DNA of 64,000 bases from GCA-2748575 sp965222725 (GTDB lineage Bacteria > Pseudomonadota > Gammaproteobacteria > Pseudomonadales > Ketobacteraceae): the NCBI GenBank assembly GCA_965222725.1, contig OZ244969.1, positions 3,410,001 through 3,474,000 on the forward strand, read 5' to 3'. Positions within the stretch are counted from its first letter, which is position 1, and every line of letters starts with the position of its first letter. Below are positions 60,803 through 64,000 of the stretch, in pieces. A program made the translations under genes and the position numbers. The notes beneath the pieces are model-generated. The model worked only from the letters and a program-made list of their open reading frames with translations, was not told where the DNA came from and did no database searches.

Positions 60803-60999
60803 TGGCCTTTGAATCCTTGTCTGATTTTATGAGCATGTGTTACGTGGCGCCCATTGGTGACACCCGTTGCCACGGGCCTTATGTGTGGTCTGCGTACGGT
60901 ATTGGCCTGCTGATTGTTGCAGGCAATCTGGTGGCGGTAATAAAACGTCGCCGTCAGGTGGTGGATCAGATTCGTCGTCGTATCCGAAGGGAGCAGTAA
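60802..60999 (+). CDS. ccmD: Small heme exporter subunit CcmD
   Basis: 65 residues. One membrane segment (VWSAYGIGLLIVAGNLVAVI) is followed by a basic cytoplasmic tail (KRRRQVVDQIRRRIRREQ), as in CcmD. The N-terminal ~22 residues include two cysteines (MCYVAP, TRCHG) that are not part of the usual family pattern. It helps release holo-CcmE from CcmABC. Confidence 0.9.
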   Translation: MAFESLSDFMSMCYVAPIGDTRCHGPYVWSAYGIGLLIVAGNLVAVIKRRRQVVDQIRRRIRREQ

Positions 61000-61002
61000 A
61001 TC

Positions 61003-61440
61003 ATGAACCCGAAACGCAAACAGCGCCTGTTGATTATTCTGGGCATTCTGGCCGGGGTGGCCGTGGCGGCAGCCCTGATCGGCGTTGCCCTGCGGGAAAA
61101 CATCAACCTGTTTTTTACCCCCAGCCAGATGGCAGCGGGTGAGGCCCCGGTGGATCGCATGATACGCGTAGGCGGGCTGGTGGTTGCCGGCAGCGTCAAT
61201 CGCTCCGAGGGGCTGAATGTGAGCTTTGATGTCACAGACAACAAGAGCACCACCACCATACACTTTGACGGCATTCTTCCCGACCTTTTCCGCGAAGGTC
61301 AGGGCATTATCGCTCTGGGCAAAATCCGCCAGGACGGCCGCTTTGTGGCCGATGAAGTGCTGGCCAAGCATGACGAGGAATACATGCCGCCGGAAGTGAA
61401 AGAGGCCATCGAGAAGGCCGGGCATCCCAAAGACAGCTGA
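61003..61440 (+). CDS. ccmE: Periplasmic heme chaperone CcmE
   Basis: 145 residues. A basic start and one membrane anchor (LLIILGILAGVAVAAALIGV) precede the OB-fold domain (IRVGGLVVAGSVNRS, VSFDVTDNKSTTTIHFDGIL). The covalent heme site H123 and the tyrosine four residues later sit in LAKHDEEYMPPEV. It accepts heme from CcmC for ligation to apocytochrome. The usual next genes (ccmF, ccmG, ccmH, ccmI) do not follow. Confidence 0.95.
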   Translation: MNPKRKQRLLIILGILAGVAVAAALIGVALRENINLFFTPSQMAAGEAPVDRMIRVGGLVVAGSVNRSEGLNVSFDVTDNKSTTTIHFDGILPDLFREGQGIIALGKIRQDGRFVADEVLAKHDEEYMPPEVKEAIEKAGHPKDS

Positions 61441-61596
61441 CACCTAAGCGGTTTCAGTAAATCTGGTACGGATGTTTTGTAAGACTGTTAAACAATTATA
61501 CAAACCGTGATAAGCTGTTTCGTCAAGAGCAGTTGGCCCTGGTCATGGGCGACCTGATCCATGGGCTATATTTATGACTTGACGGAGCAGTACCCA

Positions 61597-62319
61597 ATGC
61601 GGAAACTCCACGCAACCAGTTGGATGATCCAACCCCACAATAAAAACGCGAACCGACAACCCAACATGAGTTTTAAAGCCCCCGATAGCCTTGCTGAGCA
61701 GATTGCCCGACATATCGGACAGCTGATTATTACCGGTGAATTAAATTCCGGTGACCGTATCCAGGAACTTCGAATAGCCAATGAACTGAATGTCAGCCGG
61801 GGTTCCGTGCGGGAAGCCTACCTGATTCTGGAACGCCGTTATCTGATCGAAATTATTCCCCGCAAAGGGGCGATCGTATCCCATATGACCGCCAGACACG
61901 TGGAAAACGTGTACGAAATGAACATTCTGCTGCTGTCCCTGCTGATCCGCAAAGCAACAGAAGCCTGGACCCAGGACGATCTGGAGCCGTTCATGCAGCT
62001 GATAAGAGACATGGAAGACATGGTGGAGCGGGAGGAATATCTGGAATTTCTGGATGCCACCTTTAACTTTGCCCGCATGGGCTATCAGTTTGCCAATAAC
62101 ACCTATCTTGAGGATATGCTGAACGATCTTCAGCCTTCCATTCGCCGTACTTATTATCACGCCATCAAAATGAGCAAAGAGGAAATGCAGCGTTCACTGA
62201 CTTTCTTCCAGGGGCTGATGGAACGCCTGTTGGCCCGTGATGCCGACGGTGCGGTGGCGGCACTGGAGAAATTCGGTGATCACCAGTGCCAGTTGGTTTT
62301 GTCTTATCTTGAAGCCTGA
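61597..62319 (+). CDS. GntR-family regulator with FCD-type domain
   Basis: 240 residues from the ATG at 61597, which has GGAG 9 bases before it; 61561 lacks one and 61666 is a later alternative. The winged helix covers about residues 28-95 (SLAEQIARHIGQLIITGELN, IANELNVSRGSVREAYLILE). An all-helical effector domain follows, shaped like FadR/FCD but with few of the metal-binding histidines (one in ARHVENV, one in KFGDHQ). The ligand is unknown. It overlaps the convergent cysZ gene by 16 bases. Confidence 0.82.
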   Translation: MRKLHATSWMIQPHNKNANRQPNMSFKAPDSLAEQIARHIGQLIITGELNSGDRIQELRIANELNVSRGSVREAYLILERRYLIEIIPRKGAIVSHMTARHVENVYEMNILLLSLLIRKATEAWTQDDLEPFMQLIRDMEDMVEREEYLEFLDATFNFARMGYQFANNTYLEDMLNDLQPSIRRTYYHAIKMSKEEMQRSLTFFQGLMERLLARDADGAVAALEKFGDHQCQLVLSYLEA

Positions 62320-63134
62320 ACGTCGGTTGCTGCCGCTGTTGATGCGACATCGCCGGCTGGGCTTCTTTCGCTGACCCTTGCCACCCAGAATGCCACGCCA
62401 CCTGCCACGGCGACGGGAATAATAAACAGATTCAGAATGGGGGTGGCAGTAGCCAGGGTGACAGCTCCACCGAATCCCATGGTGGCGGCCCGGTGTTTGC
62501 GCATCAGCGCCAGGGTCTCCTGAAACGTCAGGCCATTGTTGTCGGCCGGTACATCCAGATATTGCATGGCCAGCATCCAGGCGCCGAACAGGTACCAGAG
62601 CACCGGTGACACTGCATTCACCAGCGGAATAAAACTCAGAATCAGGGTAAGTATCAGCAGGCCCACCGCCCGCAGGCCCCAGTATTTCAGTTTGGTCAGT
62701 TCACGACGAAAGGTGCGTCCGGCAATCTGCCAAAGGCTAAGCACCGGGTAATTCAGGGGGCGGAGCTCTTTTTCCACTTTTTCAGCCAGTAATCCGATAA
62801 AGGGGCTGACAATCAGATGGGTAAACATGGTGAACACCGAACTCATGATAAACAGCATCAGCAGTACAATCACCAGCATCAGCACCCAGTAAATAACGCT
62901 GCCCACGCCTTCAAGAACCGGTTCCAGCCAGTCGAGCCAGCCGGGCAGATCCGGGGAAGATCCCAGGCCACTGAGCAGGCCGCTCAGCTGATCAATTATC
63001 AGGTAGCCGAACAAACTGAATATGATGATATTCACTATCAGAGGCACCACCATATAAGGGCGGATTCCCGGTTTTTTCGCCAGATCGAAACCCTGAATAA
63101 CGTAGTGAATGCCTTCTTTAAGTTGCGCGATCAT
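62304..63134 (-). CDS. cysZ: Sulfate transport protein CysZ
   Basis: 276 residues. The start (LKEGIHYVIQGFDLAKKPGI, then RPYMVVPLIVNIIIFSLFGY) is characteristic, as are LVSPFIGLLAEKVEKELRPL and TFQETLALMRKHRAATMGFG. Four or more membrane segments. CysZ mediates low-affinity sulfate uptake for cysteine synthesis. The C-terminal tail is Ala/Thr-rich. It is convergent with the GntR gene; in many gammaproteobacteria cysZ also lies close to smc/zipA. Confidence 0.88.
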   Translation of the reverse strand: MIAQLKEGIHYVIQGFDLAKKPGIRPYMVVPLIVNIIIFSLFGYLIIDQLSGLLSGLGSSPDLPGWLDWLEPVLEGVGSVIYWVLMLVIVLLMLFIMSSVFTMFTHLIVSPFIGLLAEKVEKELRPLNYPVLSLWQIAGRTFRRELTKLKYWGLRAVGLLILTLILSFIPLVNAVSPVLWYLFGAWMLAMQYLDVPADNNGLTFQETLALMRKHRAATMGFGGAVTLATATPILNLFIIPVAVAGGVAFWVARVSERSPAGDVASTAAATDVQASR

Positions 63135-63328
63135 TGATACATCCTGTGTCTGGTCAGTGCTGCAGCAAAGCTATCACAGAACGCTGTAACTTCCTAACTG
63201 CCTGAGTTTTATTGCCAACTTGCGGGATGTGGAAAAGCAAGCCATATTTAGTGCCGTTAACGGGCCCTAATGCTCGTGTCTCGCGCCAAAAAAAGATAAA
63301 ATGCGCGGTTTAAATGAGCAAATGACTA
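63135..63328. other. Upstream region of cysZ
   Basis: 194 bases with no gene. The side nearest 63135 should hold the minus-strand cysZ promoter. A short A-rich block (AAAAAAAGATAAAATG) lies near 63289-63304. The MITE-like element begins directly after. Confidence 0.35.
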
Positions 63329-63593
63329 GGGAAGCTCTGATCAAGTCCAGACGGCCTCTGTCCTTCAGGAATTTTTCCTGGCAAGGCGTGCGATGCAGGC
63401 GGGCTGGTTGCCCGGCGAAGCAGCACAACGCGGCCAGGGGGAATTCCTGAAGGACCCTCCTGGCGCGGCCTGAAAGGCACAACTGCTGCGTTAAGTTTCT
63501 TGTTAAGGACTATGGCCATTAACGGCGAAACTTGCCTTGCAGTTGCACCTTTCAGGTTGCGCAGAGGCCATCTGGACTTGATCAGAGCTTCCC
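63329..63593. mobile_element. 265-bp MITE-like element with nested inverted repeats
   Basis: The 32-base ends (63329-63360 and 63562-63593) are inverted copies of each other with one mismatch; the outer part begins GGGAAGCTCTGATCAAGTCC. Inside are two further hairpins. The first pairs 63360-63382 with 63433-63455 over 23 positions, counting three G-T pairs. The second pairs 63463-63499 with 63527-63562, imperfectly. There is no transposase gene; the short frames across it are by-products of the repeat. CTAG on the left and CCAG on the right may be a decayed target duplication. It separates the cysZ promoter region from smc. Confidence 0.75.
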
Positions 63594-63779
63594 CAGTTTA
63601 TAAATTGAGCTCATGTTTTGTACGGTTGCCTGTGACGGACTCAGGTAACCGGCCATGTCCCGGGGGCCATGCCATCGATACCAGCGTGCTGAACGCCTAG
63701 CCAGCCGTGGGTGACACCAGGGGTTCACCACACAGGCCGTTTCGCCCTGAGTAAAAATTCAAAGGATTAAAATAATTCC
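63594..63779 (+). promoter_or_regulatory. Leader/promoter region of smc
   Basis: 186 bases without a gene. It holds an imperfect palindrome at 63651-63673 (GGCCATG and CATGCC around CCCGGG) and a GGTGA/TCACC inverted repeat at 63710-63729. Further short pairings occur, so the smc mRNA could have a structured leader. CAAAGGATT before the ATG gives a modest ribosome binding site (AAAGGA). Confidence 0.4.
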
Positions 63780-64000
63780 ATGCGGTTGAAGTGTATTAAA
63801 TTAGCGGGTTTCAAATCGTTCGTTGACCCCACCACGGTCTCGTTCCCCAACAACCTGTCAGCAGTTGTTGGCCCCAACGGCTGTGGCAAGTCCAACGTCA
63901 TCGACGCGGTGCGCTGGGTTATGGGGGAATCCTCCGCCAAGCATTTGCGCGGCGAATCCATGACCGATGTTATCTTCAACGGCTCCAACGCACGCAAACC
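63780..64000 (+). CDS. smc: Chromosome segregation ATPase Smc (N-terminal part, cut by window edge)
   Basis: Only the first 73 codons are present. The start MRLKCIKLAGFKSFVDPT is the Smc N terminus, followed by the head-domain Walker A GPNGCGKSN and AVRWVMGESSAKHLRGESM. The full protein (usually ~1160 residues) would have a coiled coil, hinge and C-terminal ABC half. It compacts and segregates the chromosome. Presence of smc here argues that the organism uses Smc-ScpAB, as pseudomonads do, and not MukBEF. Confidence 0.95.
   Translation, partial: MRLKCIKLAGFKSFVDPTTVSFPNNLSAVVGPNGCGKSNVIDAVRWVMGESSAKHLRGESMTDVIFNGSNARK

Noticed and set aside
63267..63700. Several short frames on both strands before smc
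   Set aside because: They run through the inverted-repeat element; related peptide strings on the two strands (for example LNAAVVPF and LAVAPFRLR) come from the repeat arms and not from selection on protein.
1..64000. CRISPR arrays, tRNA and rRNA genes, complete insertion sequences
   Set aside because: No regularly spaced repeats, no tRNA-like cloverleaf with a T-arm, no ribosomal RNA motifs and no transposase coding sequence were seen.

Overview
The window is a chromosomal segment of a motile, Gram-negative gammaproteobacterium. Its closest gene-order match is the pseudomonad/marine group (Pseudomonas, Marinobacter and Cellvibrio-type genomes). The best evidence is the order fliK-fliLMNOPQR-flhB-flhA-flhF-fleN-fliA-cheYZAB-motCD-parC-parP-cheW-DUF2802, followed by ccmABCDE and smc, with sigma-54-type promoters in front of the flagellar operons. 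No tRNA, rRNA or CRISPR array was found.

Layout. Positions 1-7.9 kb hold housekeeping and envelope genes: the tail of a membrane protein, a CBS-pair protein next to an NhaD-type Na+/H+ antiporter, a three-histidine-box membrane fatty acid desaturase, an unrecognised lipoprotein, SlyD, and two successive MscS-type channels. Positions 8.0-16.8 kb hold half of a type VI secretion locus (tssA-B-C-E-F-G) closed by a VasH-like sigma-54 activator. The membrane complex (TssJLM), TssK, ClpV, Hcp and VgrG are not here. Positions 16.8-18.4 kb hold, on the opposite strand, a two-membrane-segment sensor-like protein with no signalling output domain. Positions 18.5-29.5 kb hold a compact type IV pilus/type II-like assembly cluster: SPOR-like lipoprotein, STN-like protein, lipoprotein secretin, two bitopic proteins, PilP-like protein, GspE-type ATPase, GspF-type platform protein and four prepilin-like proteins. 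The order resembles the PilL-N-O-P-Q-R/S type IVb systems, and the pilin part is visibly AT-richer than its surroundings. A PAAR spike-tip gene follows on the minus strand.

Positions 30.3-54.3 kb hold the late part of the flagellar export, motor and chemotaxis locus. FliK and the FliMNOPQR/FlhAB export gate are followed by FlhF and FleN (number and placement of the flagellum), FliA (late sigma factor), CheYZAB, the MotCD stator, and the polar-array proteins ParC and ParP. Two CheW paralogues come next. I see good sigma-54 (-24/-12) sites before fliK, fliL, flhA and the second cheW.

Positions 54.6-58.5 kb hold a rhodanese-fold protein lacking the catalytic cysteine, an unusual minus-strand pair (a second FliK-like protein plus an FlhB-C-terminal-domain paralogue), and a TauE-family exporter. 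Positions 58.6-61.4 kb hold ccmABCDE, heme handling for cytochrome c maturation, which stops before ccmF. A GntR/FCD regulator and a convergent cysZ follow. A 265-bp MITE-like element made of nested inverted repeats comes next, then the first 73 codons of smc at the right edge.

The items most worth a second look are the type IVb-like pilus cluster, the FliK2/FlhB-C pair, the MITE-like element, and the tandem LLDELHGKG-type repeats in the CheA linker. All family calls come from reading the translated sequences; no database search was run.
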